59,957 bases of DNA from Owenia fusiformis. Its lineage: Eukaryota; Annelida; Polychaeta; Sabellida; Oweniidae. A program made the translations under genes and the position numbers. The DNA is taken from positions 1-59,957 of the forward strand of contig CAIIXF020000646.1 in assembly GCA_903813345.2 (NCBI GenBank). Reading direction: 5' to 3'. Below are positions 31,291 to 41,587 of the stretch, piece after piece. How positions within the stretch are numbered: the stretch's first letter is position 1; every line of letters begins with the position of its first letter. Below the pieces are notes generated by a model, which was not told where the DNA came from, did not search any database, and worked only from the letters and a program-made list of their open reading frames with translations.

Positions 31291-31992
31291 CGAGGGTTGA
31301 TCATAAAGTTCTCATAATATCTCTCTAATTTCTAACATAACATTTCATCAATATGAATTTTATTTTTCTGAAGATCTCTGTATCTATTGCATTCTCTTGC
31401 TCAGTCATTTCTAATCATTAGCTTTGAGTTTCAGACTCTGGTATCACATCTAATAAAGCATGGAAACACCCCTATGACATCTACCCTGCGTGCAGAGTCT
31501 AGTTAAACTACACTCTGCCTAGTAGAGACCATATTACAGTTTAGTAGCCCCGCCCCCACGTCGGGTACCCGTGACAGTTTGGGTAATAAATCACTTTTGA
31601 CCTACGCGCTGACCTTTCTTCCACCAATCAGCGAGCTTAAAGAAACATACGCCAAATGCGTTCTAATTAAATATGCTCATGTCATTTAGTTTGAAAGAGT
31701 GAAGACGAAGCTCTCTTTTAAGAAGTGAAGTCAAACGAATGCAAAGGGTATATGACATCACACAATCCACATGATCAATTTTTTTAATAGTTAAAGCATT
31801 TAACAACATATTCAAGTTAACATTTTAACTTGTTTGGTAATTTATGAGAGTTTATTATGTGTGTTAAAATAGTTAATTAGAGCCATTCTCTCAATTACTT
31901 TTATTTGCTCCGGGTGCCTTAAATGTCATTAGAATATATTGAAAAATAAATAAATTAGGGGGATATTATGAAAACTTTATGATCATCCCTCG
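31291..31992. mobile_element. Mariner-type MITE with a nested insertion
   Basis: Terminal inverted repeats of about 30 bp read CGAGGG(T/A)TGATCATAAAG on both ends, with TA on each side (31289-31290, 31993-31994). Without the nested 269-bp insertion and one target copy it is 424 bp, and it has no coding capacity. Close relatives lie at 23735-24249. Confidence 0.85.
31482..31750. mobile_element. 269-bp MITE inserted in the mariner-type MITE
   Basis: The 9-base TATGACATC occurs immediately before (31473-31481) and after (31751-31759). The uninterrupted relative at 23915-23923 has it once, so this is a clean insertion with a 9-bp target duplication. The ends read TACCCTGCGTGCA and, reversed, TACCCTTTGCATT, short imperfect inverted repeats. 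The interior is GC-richer than the host element (CCCCGCCCCCACGTCGGG). A 9-bp duplication would suit a Mutator-like or similar family; this is uncertain. Confidence 0.8.
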
Positions 31993-32340
31993 TATTAGTT
32001 GAAATATACACGCCTTAATATTTCTGAATACAACGAAAGATTGTTTTAATAATGAAACATGTAATAGCCCAAAGGACAAGGTGCAATTATTGGCAAATAT
32101 CCCTATGGTCAAAATGAATCATTCGTAGGTGCAACATGAAGAATAAAATGTCATATAATACTTTGGAAAATATTAAAGTGCTCGGGCACACATAAGCTGA
32201 GATAGGGATCATTTCGTTCAGTAAGGTTGTATTGACTTCCATGGAGCTGTGCACCATTGACTTAACATGAGGATATCAGCAGATCCCAATAGAGGCCATT
32301 GGTTTCCATTGATTATCACAGAAATACCAAAAATACACTG
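31993..32340. other. No gene or clear repeat seen
   Basis: AT-rich DNA between the MITE and a perfect inverted repeat. Confidence 0.5.
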
Positions 32341-32439
32341 TGACCTGAATCGATTGCAAACTTAATAATTTCACAATACGACAGAAATGGTTTATCTCAT
32401 CAAATGTGCAAATATGAAGTTTGCAATCGATTCAGGTCA
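32341..32439. repeat. Perfect 23-bp inverted repeat
   Basis: Bases 32341-32363 (TGACCTGAATCGATTGCAAA plus CTT) and 32417-32439 are exact reverse complements separated by 53 bases. No terminal duplication is visible. Confidence 0.9.
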
Positions 32440-32874
32440 TACTTAAAATTAAAAGATTGTACATTTTTCATCATTTTTTCCCTACAAAATGGCTATAGAA
32501 AAATGCTCCAAAAACAACTTTTACACTTATCAAATATCATAAAAGTTTGTAAAACCAAAGATTATACTATTATATTTCATTATGTAGTAACATATTTGGA
32601 TAAGATGCAGGGATGCGTAGGATGTAAATGGATTTTGACAGACACAGAAATACTTCCTGGTTTGGAATCTATGCCTCTACACTTCATGATTGAATTATGA
32701 CCCTAAAAAGTGGCCTATACATCAATACAGTGCTGAATATAGGTCAACAAGATACTAGTGTGCATATAAATGTAATAATTGAAGCAGAATACTCATTTTG
32801 AAAAATCAGATGAATTATTTTTTTCCCATTGGGAGATCCCAATGGAGGGTGTGTAAGGTCCTTTGTTCTTCAAT
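32440..32874. other. No confident gene
   Basis: The 98-codon plus-strand frame at 32404-32700 starts inside the inverted-repeat loop and resembles nothing known to me. A small palindrome CCATTGGGAGATCCCAATGG is at 32827-32846. Confidence 0.4.
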
Positions 32875-33335
32875 TGTTTTTAGTGATTCCCTAGTATGCC
32901 AGGAAGGTGCTTTAATAGCTTATTTTGGTTCATTTTAGCCTTATGGATATCCTAGTATACACTGGTTGTGCTTTAATACCCCAAATAATGATAACCTTGT
33001 ATGTCCTTTATAGCTCTAAGTGATTCCTAAATATGCTTTAATAACCCGTATTGGTTCCTTGATAGCCTTAGTTATAAACTGGTATACCAGTGTTGTGTTT
33101 TTATACTATCTAATATTAAAGCACCACCAAACATTAAGGCATCGCGAATGGCTATTAAGGAACCCATTTGGAATATCAAAGCACAACATTAGAACCCCAA
33201 GTTATAACTTAGGCTACTAAAGATACAATAGGAATAATTCAAACACCATCAAGCATACTAAATAATCACATTTAGGGTTTTTAATTCAGAGTAATAAAGT
33301 GCAACCAGGGCATACTAGGGTATCACCAAAGATCA
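32875..33335. repeat. Long imperfect palindrome of degenerate tandem repeats
   Basis: The left half uses words such as GTGCTTTAATA, TGGTTCCTTGATAGCC and GATTCCCTAGTATGCC. The right half carries their complements in reverse order (TATTAAAGCACCACC, GGCTATTAAGGAACCCA, GGGCATACTAGGGTATCACC). The apex is near 33110 and each arm is about 225 bp. Confidence 0.7.
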
Positions 33336-33589
33336 TGGGGGTATACTATCAGAACATGTAATATGTAAGCAATGAGCCTGATAATCATTTGTCGGCTAGT
33401 CATTTGTTGGGATGAACATTGCTTGTTAAGTGTTCCTGCAAAATAAATTAAGACAATTATGTCGACTATCATTGTTTTAATTTTAACAATGCCAAATGAA
33501 ACTAGAAAAACAGCAACTCCACGGAGTAGCAAATCCCACCGAACAAAACATATTATGCTTATTCTAGCTAGTGTAAATGTTGAAATGTT

Positions 33590-34350
33590 TGTGCACTTTG
33601 TGATAGAAGCATAAAATTTGGCACAACGTTAGTTTATACCATTGTGAACTAGGCATCATCATAGAAAATTTGAACCAAATCCGTTCACTGGTATATGAGT
33701 TATCAAAGATAACGTTTTTTACGAAAATCGGCCTCCATCTTAAAATTCAGCCGCCATCTTGAAAATTATTTCTTGAACAGAGCTACTGTGTCCCTAGGCA
33801 TAATCATATAAAATTTCAACCAAATCTGTACACTGGTATTTGAGTTATCAAAGATTATGTTTTTTACGAAAAATTGCCGCCATTTTGAAAACATAGCTAC
33901 TGTGTCCCTAAGCATCATCATACGAAATTTGAACCAAATCCGTTCACTGGTATTTAGGTTATCAACGATTACATATTTTTACAAAAAATGGCCAACATTT
34001 TGAAATAAAGTGGCCATCTGGAAAATCTCTTTTTGTGCGAAACTCCTTTGTCCCTAGGCATCAGCATATAAAATATTAACCAAATCCGTTAACTCGTATT
34101 TGAGTTATCAACGATTACTTTTTTTACGAAAAATGGCGGCCATTTTGAATTGGGCGGCCATATTAAAAAATAAATTCTCGAGCAGAGGTCCTACACTAAT
34201 AAGGCAAAAGCCTATAAAATTTGAACCAAATCCGTCGACCGGTATTGGAGTTATCGCCCGGACACTCGGACGGACGGACGGACAAACGGACGGACGGACG
34301 GCTTCTCTATATCCCCCTCGAACTTCGTTCGGTCGGACAAAATATAATGC
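33590..34350 (+). repeat. Tandem repeat ending in a GGAC tetranucleotide tract
   Basis: The string AACCAAATC(C/T)GT recurs near 33674, 33821, 33935, 34079 and 34225 (steps of 114-147), with AAAATTTGAACC and GAGTTATCAA(A/C)GATTA around it and GCGGCCATTTTGAA between. The last unit runs into GGACACTCGGACGGACGGAC (34260 onward) and then CCCCTCGAACTTCGTTCGGT. The layout (core tandem repeats plus an ACGG microsatellite) is like oyster 'pearl' elements; this is by resemblance only. Confidence 0.7.
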
Positions 34351-34374
34351 AATGAATAGTTGCAACTAGATTTA

Positions 34375-35095
34375 GGTTGAATTTAGGTTTTGTATTTCAA
34401 CTGTTGCTCGTTGTGTTCTACCTTATCTATAATGATGTTTTGACATAGCATCTGAGTTGGATACCTAGTGTCATATGTTTGTCATTGGTATAATCTCGAT
34501 TAATTTGTATTATATGAAGCGATCCTGGCAACAATTATCTTATACAGTTTTCTGCCACTTTTCAAGTGAGTTTTTGTCACTTCCCCCTCCCATAAATTGA
34601 TTAAGAACTGCCCCCCCCCCCCCCCTTCTTGGAAAAGCTGCCTCTCGGCCCGTGCTGTATAATAACGGATGTCCGATATTGATCTCAGAGTCACCAAACA
34701 ACATAATTTGTAATCTGACAGAAGCCGTATGTTCGTCCAGCGATGGGTTCATTTGTATAATTCAAATACCAGTTGACGGATTTGATTCAGATTTCATAGC
34801 CTAATGACCTATTTGTGTGGAACCTCTGCTCGAGAAGCAAATGCAAACCCCGTCTTTAGAATTTTGTTAATGCAATTTGGTTAGTATATTTTTGTTTCCC
34901 GACTAATTTTAACTTTATTGATATCAGAAGAATACCAATATGCTGCATTAAAATGTTAATAAGCTCATTCGTATATTAATTATTACATCATTAAATATGA
35001 TTTTTGTCAGTAAATGGCAATCTGATTAAAGCTATTTGGGGTTTTCAGTTAATTGAAGTAAGAAAGCGAAGACATATTTGATACCTTTGATATTA
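34375..35095. other. No gene; poly-C run near 34610
   Basis: Unique-looking DNA with a run of about 15 C at 34611-34625, which creates a Gly-rich minus-strand frame by chance. Confidence 0.5.
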
Positions 35096-35099
35096 TCAG

Positions 35100-35412
35100 A
35101 TATGCCCTAGTAGCACCCTTGTTACCTGAAGTGGTTCTCTAGTAGGCCCCAATAGCAACCTAGTTCCCCCAATTGATTCTCTTGTAGCACCTAGTGGGAC
35201 CATACTTTCCCCAATTGGGTCTCTAGTACCCCCTAGTGGCACCCTAATTACCCCAATTGGTTCTCTTGTAGCCCCTAGTGACACCCTAGTTACCCCAAAT
35301 CGGTTCTCTAGTAGCCCCTAGTACCACCCTTGTTCTCTAGTAGGTCCCAAATCGGTTCTCTAGTAGGTCCTTATAGCACCTTAGTTAACCCCAATTGGTT
35401 CTCTAGTTCTCT
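35100..35412 (+). repeat. 42-bp minisatellite, about seven copies
   Basis: TTCTCTAGTAG(C/G)CCC recurs at steps of 42-43 (35132, 35175, 35217, 35259, 35302 and on), with CCCCAATTGG between. Because 42 is a multiple of three, the minus strand shows a 14-residue repeating open frame. Confidence 0.85.
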
Positions 35413-36797
35413 ATGGGGTAATGTCATTTTGTATAGACCAAATATGTTACATATGATATTAATCTGCTGTTCATATTCCATTAATGATATTTGGAAGTTT
35501 TAGTTATAATCATTACAAGTGCATCAATTGCTATATTTAAACAAGGCGCAGTTTTATACTGGAAGCCAAAAACGGGCCAAAACATGATGAAAACAAGGGA
35601 AAAATCAAATACTTTTAATTATTTTAACTGTTTGAACCTGAAATTCCTGGAACAAATCGGAAAATGTGTAAGATACCATGGAAAATTACAATTAAATTGA
35701 TTAGATCTATATATTTCCTTTAAAATTAGCAAATACAAATGCATTGAATTGAAAAAAAATCGAGAACAATGGACCCTGGAATGGATATATTGAAATGGCT
35801 GTACAGAATAATGCGGCAAAGTACTCAAATTGCATCCGGCAGATTTGAATTATTGCACCCTAAATATACTGAAAAGTTACAAATACAGCATGCATCCAAA
35901 ATGTCCATCATAAGTTGAAATATTGACATGACCATATAATGCCTACTAAAATAGCACTGGGATAAAAGATAAGGGTGGGGATAAAGGTACACAATTTTGT
36001 ATATCTTCAGACCTAGAATTGAGCAATAAAATATTTTCAATATTATTGTGATAAGCAGCAGTGATATTGTTGATGTAAGTATAATATTTAAAGGATATGA
36101 TTTTGATTTTTAGAACTTTTCAAACATTGCAGTCAATTTAATTCTAACTCAAATAATGAATTATTAGTAATATCTACGAATAATTTTCAATTACAAATAA
36201 TGCTTCATGATTATATCAGATAAATCTCCAAATATCTCAAAGTCTGTTAAAAATTCTACTTAAGATGTCATAATATATATGCAAATTAGCTAATTTGCAT
36301 ATTTTCCTTGTTTATAAACAAGGGGACATCAATAGCTTCATTTTGATATATGTATCATTAGAATTGGACAGATAACAGGCATTCTACGATCCGAAAGGTG
36401 ATTTCTGATTTATTGATTATATTTTAAATGGTTGCTATGGAAACGGATGTTTTTGCAATTTTTGCCCCAAATTCAAACCTAGGTACAGGTGGATTTGAAA
36501 TTTGAAAAGCCGAAGTCCTTAGCTTTACAATGCTACCTCATTTGTCCTTTTCCCCGTGATGTATTTTAAAAAGTACTTTCCTGGCACATTTGGCCATTGG
36601 TTCCACTCGCCTAAGACCAATCCGCTGCTAAAGGCCAATTGTTTCTTTTCAACAGGTTTTCAGTCGTGTCTATATTTGTATTTAAAATATTTGATGGTTT
36701 CATAAAAAAAAGACTGAAGTCTCTAATGGGATTTCTTATTCCAGCTCTTTTGACATAGTTATTTGATTTTTATAGGGGAAATATACTTATTTAAGTA
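35413..36797. other. No confident gene
   Basis: Frames at 35491-35700 (+), 35619-35828 (-) and 35825-36040 (-) are unrecognised. An X-box-like GTTGCTATGGAAAC lies at 36431-36444. Confidence 0.45.
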
Positions 36798-37092
36798 CAA
36801 AAGACCATTCTCGATTTGGAGAACGAAGTTCGTCACTCTAATTGAGCGTTATCCCTGCTTCGGACAAATTTGATTTTTTTACATAATATAGATTTGAATG
36901 TCTTCTTTTGAATAGTCATAGTTTAATTTGGGTAATATTTCCAGATTTTTCATATAAAAATTACTAGTAAACCACCCAACGTCGCTTTTATGATTCGTAC
37001 CACTTTTTTCACTTGATGTATTGGATATTTCCGTGGGTTGATTTGAAAAAAAGACAAACAACGTATACATGAATATGTCATAAGCATATTAA
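36798..37092. repeat. Left arm of a 290-bp inverted repeat
   Basis: It pairs with 39394-39682 at high identity (shared strings include GGAGAACGAAGTTCGTCACT, CCACCCAACGTCGCTTTTA and AAAAATTACTAGT). Both arms keep most of a minus/plus open frame (about 60 codons ending IQIYIM). In the right arm that frame has a stop, so coding is doubtful. Confidence 0.85.
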
Positions 37093-38216
37093 ACAAATAC
37101 TGGATGACCATGAGGTGGATATGCCAGAATACCTATCCGAGGAAAAAATACTAGGCGAGGCCTCCCTTGAGAAATACTTTATTTTAAAGAATGGGTCTAC
37201 TAAAACAGTAGCCAAGCCTATAACTTACTCTAAAAACCCTGGTGTTCGACAATCAAAAATCCCATTTATTCTCTCATTTGGCTTTATTCTTAAGTATTCC
37301 CTCCATATATAATAATTCGGCCGATCCCTTATCTAGCGCCACCTACTTTTTGTCAGTTAATCACAGGAAATTGAATAGAAATCCCCTTCTCTCATATCAC
37401 GCAAATCATTTCTCCCTCGCATTCGTCTCAAATTCAACATGGAAGAGATTCTAAGAAAATGACGTCATCGACAATTGACCTTTTGCGATCAGAATTCTGG
37501 AATTTCGTTTATGTATACTGTTGTCATGTATTTCGTCTTATTGGTGTGACGTCATATACAAATGATATTAGACATGATGGAATCACGAAATGGCGGACAC
37601 TTGGCAGTTTTGAGCTAAAAATATTGTCGTTTCTTTTATGAAAACCATGGGTCGGATATTTACCAGGTATGCCGATTTGACTAGATCATGATTATTTCTA
37701 TATATGTGCGAAGTTTGGGTGAAATTCATACTAAACATCGGTGCCTATAAGCGCCCCCCGTTTTTGTCAAAATCGGGGGGGCGCTTAACCGCTATCTAAA
37801 TCATGTCAGTAAGATCTTAGACTTGGTATGTGATTAGCATGAATGTTGATCTAGTCAAATAGAACGCTTTCATGAAAAATAAATCAATAAAACACGAAAT
37901 ATAGAAGATAATCTCTCAAAATCGAACATCTAGAGCTGGGTGGCCTAATTATGACGTCACTACAAGATAGAATCGATTCAGTGATCGCAAATCATCAATT
38001 GGACTCGTCGAAATTATTTTTTCGAGGATAGGTATTCTAGTATACGGGATGGTTGGAGATCTAGATGCTTCAATACTGGATAGAACGAGATCTTGCTGCC
38101 ACGTATGGCAATAGACCCTGCAGCTCTTAACCAATCAGATTTGAGTATTTTAATGAGGTGCATAAAGGTTCGAAAATGTTATTACATTTACAATTACATT
38201 TTCCAGTTACTTTAAG
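37093..38216. other. Island between inverted repeats: left part
   Basis: A segment at 37115-37175 (AGAATACCTATCCGAGGAAA) has an inverted partner near 38010-38050. Perfect TGACGTCA sites occur at 37460, 37547 and 37952. A fold-back at 37677-37862 has a GC-rich apex (AAGCGCCCCCCG paired with CGGGGGGGCGCTT, 37752-37790) and outer arms TTGACTAGATCA/TGATCTAGTCAA. No gene is recognised. Confidence 0.55.
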
Positions 38217-38217
38217 C

Positions 38218-38325
38218 TAAGTTCACACCAACGGCGCTTTGATGGCGCTTTAATGCAACGTGCAAAGCCGCTTTGCACGCAGCTGTAAAGCGCCATCAAA
38301 TCAAAGCGCCGTTTGTGTGAACTTA
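38218..38325. mobile_element. Palindromic MITE 1
   Basis: It is almost completely self-complementary: TAAGTTCACACCAACGGCGC at the left end pairs with the right end (GGCGCCG...TGTGAACTTA). The apex is GCAAAGCCGCTTTGC. Arms are about 50 bp with a 3-base centre near 38270. Confidence 0.85.
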
Positions 38326-38335
38326 CCTTTAGTTA

Positions 38336-38444
38336 AGCTACGTTCACACCAACGGCGATTTGATGGCGCTTTAATGCGACGTGCAAAGCCGCTTCGCACG
38401 CCGCATTAAAGCGCCATAAAAGCGCCGTTGGTGTGAACGTAGCT
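38336..38444. mobile_element. Palindromic MITE 2
   Basis: Same family as the preceding one: AGCTACGTTCACACCAACGG on the left, CCGTTGGTGTGAACGTAGCT on the right, apex GTGCAAAGCCGCTTCGCAC. Only 10 bases separate the two. Confidence 0.85.
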
Positions 38445-38453
38445 AGCTTACCC

Positions 38454-38482
38454 TTAAGTTACGTTCACACCAACGGCGCTTT
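38454..38482. mobile_element. Partial third palindromic MITE (left arm)
   Basis: TAAGTTACGTTCACACCAAC and GGCGCTTT match the left arm of the two preceding palindromes, then the similarity ends. Confidence 0.75.
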
Positions 38483-38734
38483 CTAGGTGTACGTTTCATC
38501 GCAATCGTGTCAAAATATAAATTGTAAAAAGAACACAAAAAATCTTATACGGGCGCCATTTTTCTAAGGTTCACGTTTTGTAAACTTACGTGTTGTTTAA
38601 TCTCTCTAGACTATCTCTCATCAATGGCTAATTGTAGCTTGGTTGAACAATGAAAGTGTTATTTATATAATAACCACGTTGATCGATGCTTGGGCGAATT
38701 TGAAGGTTTAAATCAAAAAGACAGAGGTAGAAAG

Positions 38735-38806
38735 AGCCGTAGTCTTGTGGCAAGTTCCTCACCTCCTACGCGATGAACTGTGGTTCGATTCCCCGTCCAT
38801 CCTCCG
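38735..38806 (+). repeat. tRNA-like SINE head
   Basis: It has a box-A-like TAGTCTTGTGG near 38740 and a perfect box B, GGTTCGATTCC, at 38782-38792, with tRNA-like spacing. A T-rich tract follows. No clean tRNA fold is evident, so a tRNA-derived SINE is preferred over a tRNA gene. Confidence 0.6.
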
Positions 38807-39393
38807 CACTGATTTTTTTTATTTTTAACTCACTGATGTATCCCTTTAAAAGGGGTACAGGCTACAGTGAAGCCGTGAAGGGAGGACGTTTGTTTATTTC
38901 AATATTTCTGATTCAGAATGTATACTAGATTTTACATACATGTTTATTCCAAGTGTTCTACAATATATTGTATAAATTCATCAGGCAGTTTTCAGTGTAT
39001 TATTAGCAGAAAAGCCCCATCGAAAAGATAGAGAATACCTGCTCCATTTGCAACTTCACCCATATTTCTTTTAAAACGTAATCACGTTGTAGGATAGAAG
39101 TCAGTGATATAAATACACCCTCTCCAGCTCACAGCAATTGACTTGCTTATATTCACCACTTGCGTACATGTAGTTCATAGCAAGTGGTGACATCTAATTA
39201 ATAGATGATAAATCAATTTTATAAATGACTTGTGAAATGCAAAAAAATCTAAAGTCACTCTTTTGGGAGGCCTTCTATTGGATAAATCTGTATAGAATGT
39301 CAGAGAAAATCTCGAAAATGTGACACGATTTAAGAATGAATTATTTTCGAATGTTTCTTAAAAACATATTGAAAGGATTTTTTCATGATATGT
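38807..39393. other. No gene seen
   Basis: Unique-looking DNA. The short string TCACCACTTGCGTACATGTA with its partial complement (39155-39190) makes a small hairpin around CAAGTGGTGA. Confidence 0.45.
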
Positions 39394-39682
39394 TCATGAC
39401 ATATCCCTGTACACTTTGTTTGTCTTTTTTCTCAATTCGACCCACGGAAATATGCAATACATCAAGTTAAAAAAGTGGTACGAATCTTAAAAGCGACGTT
39501 GGGTGGTTCACTAGTAATTTTTATATGAAAAATCTAGAAATATTACCCAAATTAAATTATGACTTTTCAAAAGAAGACATTCAAATCTATATTATGTAAA
39601 AAAAATCAAATTTGTCCGAAGCAGGGATAACGCTCAATTAGAGTGACGAACTTCGTTCTCCAAACCGAGAATAGTCCTTTGG
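39394..39682. repeat. Right arm of the 290-bp inverted repeat
   Basis: Reverse complement of 36798-37092, with small differences. Together the arms frame a 2.9-kb segment. Confidence 0.85.
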
Positions 39683-40384
39683 TTATTTATCCTTGAAGGG
39701 GGATAAAGAAAAGACGGTTGATATTTTGTTCATATACCATATCTACCGAAGTTAACAGTAATCATACACGATATGGTTTTGTTTTATTTCATTTTATTTC
39801 CTTAGATATTTAAGGACTTTTAGATAATAATATTTTATTTGGAATTATGCCACTTGAACTATATAAATATAAAATTTGTCAAATATTACCGAAATTCTAA
39901 AATACTTCCTGGGTCTTAATTGGCTAAAACAAATATTTAAGGTTTGTTTAATTTAGCTCTGGACTAATCAAAACAAAGTCTATCGAAATTCTAAAACTGT
40001 ATGATACAGTATCATCTGTTTGTCATTGGCACAATCTTGTTTAATTTGTATAATACCAAAAACGATTATGGTTATGATGTGATACATAACCATGTGGTTA
40101 TGTAGGTATGAGGTAACTGGTCAACTCGAACCCAAGTCAACTCAACCCAAGTCGACCCAACCCTTACTCAAGTCGACCCAAGTCAATCCTGTTAAAGCTG
40201 AGGTGATACAAAATTTTATTCCACAATACTATTGGGCAATATGAAGGAATTTTTTCGTATTGAATCGTATAACATGGAAAAATCGTATTAGAGCGTATTA
40301 ACATATTCTTGGTTTCCCGGTTATTTTTTTCTATTTTTCAATGTGCATTTATTAATATGATGTTTGCATTTTCCAAATGTAACA
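39683..40384. other. No gene; short CAAGTCGACCC tandem patch
   Basis: Unique-looking AT-rich DNA. At 40115-40185 loosely repeated CAAGTC(A/G)ACCCAA words form a small tandem patch. Confidence 0.5.
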
Positions 40385-40409
40385 TTTAAGAGGGATGTAT
40401 TATGGAATA

Positions 40410-41560
40410 AATTAGGTCTAAAAGTAGGTCGAAATAAAAAATTCTCCAAATTTAACGTTTGAGTTATGAATTAAGTATAGAATTTTCTCAGGAATCCGAA
40501 TCTGCAAACCAAGTTCGATCCGACTTCCGGTTCGGAAATTATGACATTTTGAAAGCTTAAAAAACGCTAAATTTGGTGTCCCATGTTATGTCAATGGGAA
40601 AAAAAGATTTTTTTGAAGTGTAAAATACGAGATATTTATTAAGTACAGCTTAAAATAATGAAAGCCTATGAAAGAAGGGGACCTCGAAGGCTACTTAACT
40701 TCAAAATGTGGACACCAAAATCCCTAGATCAAAATCTAGGTCAAATTCATAGTTTATTCCTATTTTTGCAATTCATACACTACATTTAAATGATTTGCTT
40801 CAAAAATCTGTATACAAGTAGCAAATAGTGTGCTAATAGTGTTAGCCTTTTGCCGTCAGAAGGTATTTCGATCCACTTTTGAGATATGGTGTCCAAAAGT
40901 AGGTCAACATAAAAAAATCTCCAAATTTAACGTTTGAGTTATGAATTAAGAATAGAATTTTCTCAGGAATCCGAATCTGCAAACCAAATTTCGTCCCGGT
41001 TCTGAAGTTATGGCTTGTTCAAAAAGTAGGTCAAAATAAAAATTCACCAAATTTAACGTATGAATATGAATTAGTAAAGAATTTTGTCAGGAATCCGAAT
41101 CTTCAAACCAAATTTCGATCCGACTTCCGGCTCGGAAGTTATGGCGTTTTAAAATTTCGGAAAAATCGATCTGATGGTATCCTGATAGAAAGTCAAGAGT
41201 AGAGAAGAAAATATTGAAAAAATTCATCCATCCTTCCTATCTGAGCCTATCCTATCCTATCCTTCCTATCCTATCCTTCCTTCGTATATCTTTTCCTTCC
41301 TATCCTTCTTATCCTGTCCTATCATATCCTTTCTTCCTACTCTATTCTATCCTATCCTTCTTTCTTATTCTATCCTATCGTCCCTTCCTATTCTATCCTA
41401 TCCTACCTTCCTATTTTATCCATCTATCTTTTTCTGGATGACTCAGCTTATTCTGGTTGACTCGTCTCATTCTGGATGACTCGGCTAAAAAAAGTCAGCC
41501 ATCTGGAGTCTGAAATTGAACTTGTTCAATTTCCCCAGTCTAGTTATTCTTACAAGACAG
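40410..41560 (-). mobile_element. Reverse-strand copy of the TGACCT composite element
   Basis: Read on the minus strand: head (AAATTGAACAAGTTCAATTT, CAGACTCCAGAT, GAGTCATCCAG copies; TGACTCA on plus at 41439-41445), GATAG minisatellite (41222-41420), leader with GACTTTCTATCAGGATACCA, one or two short units, then a full unit (TTTTGCCGTCAGAAGGTATT on plus). It lacks the tail module and end hairpin, so it is 3'-truncated near 40410. It ends about 30 bp short of the lectin-like exon. Confidence 0.85.
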
Positions 41561-41587
41561 GACTTTTAGGGTTTTCATTCTTAAAGT

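Noticed and set aside
34100-34369. Open frames with Thr/Asp/Gly or Arg/Pro/Ser repeats over the GGAC tract
   Set aside because: They are translations of the tetranucleotide repeat at the end of a mobile element.
36879-37070. 63-codon minus-strand frame in the left inverted-repeat arm
   Set aside because: The matching frame in the right arm has an in-frame stop and no homology was recognised. It was kept as part of the repeat.
38735-38806. Functional tRNA gene
   Set aside because: Box B is good, but I cannot fold a convincing cloverleaf with paired acceptor ends, so a tRNA-derived SINE is more likely.
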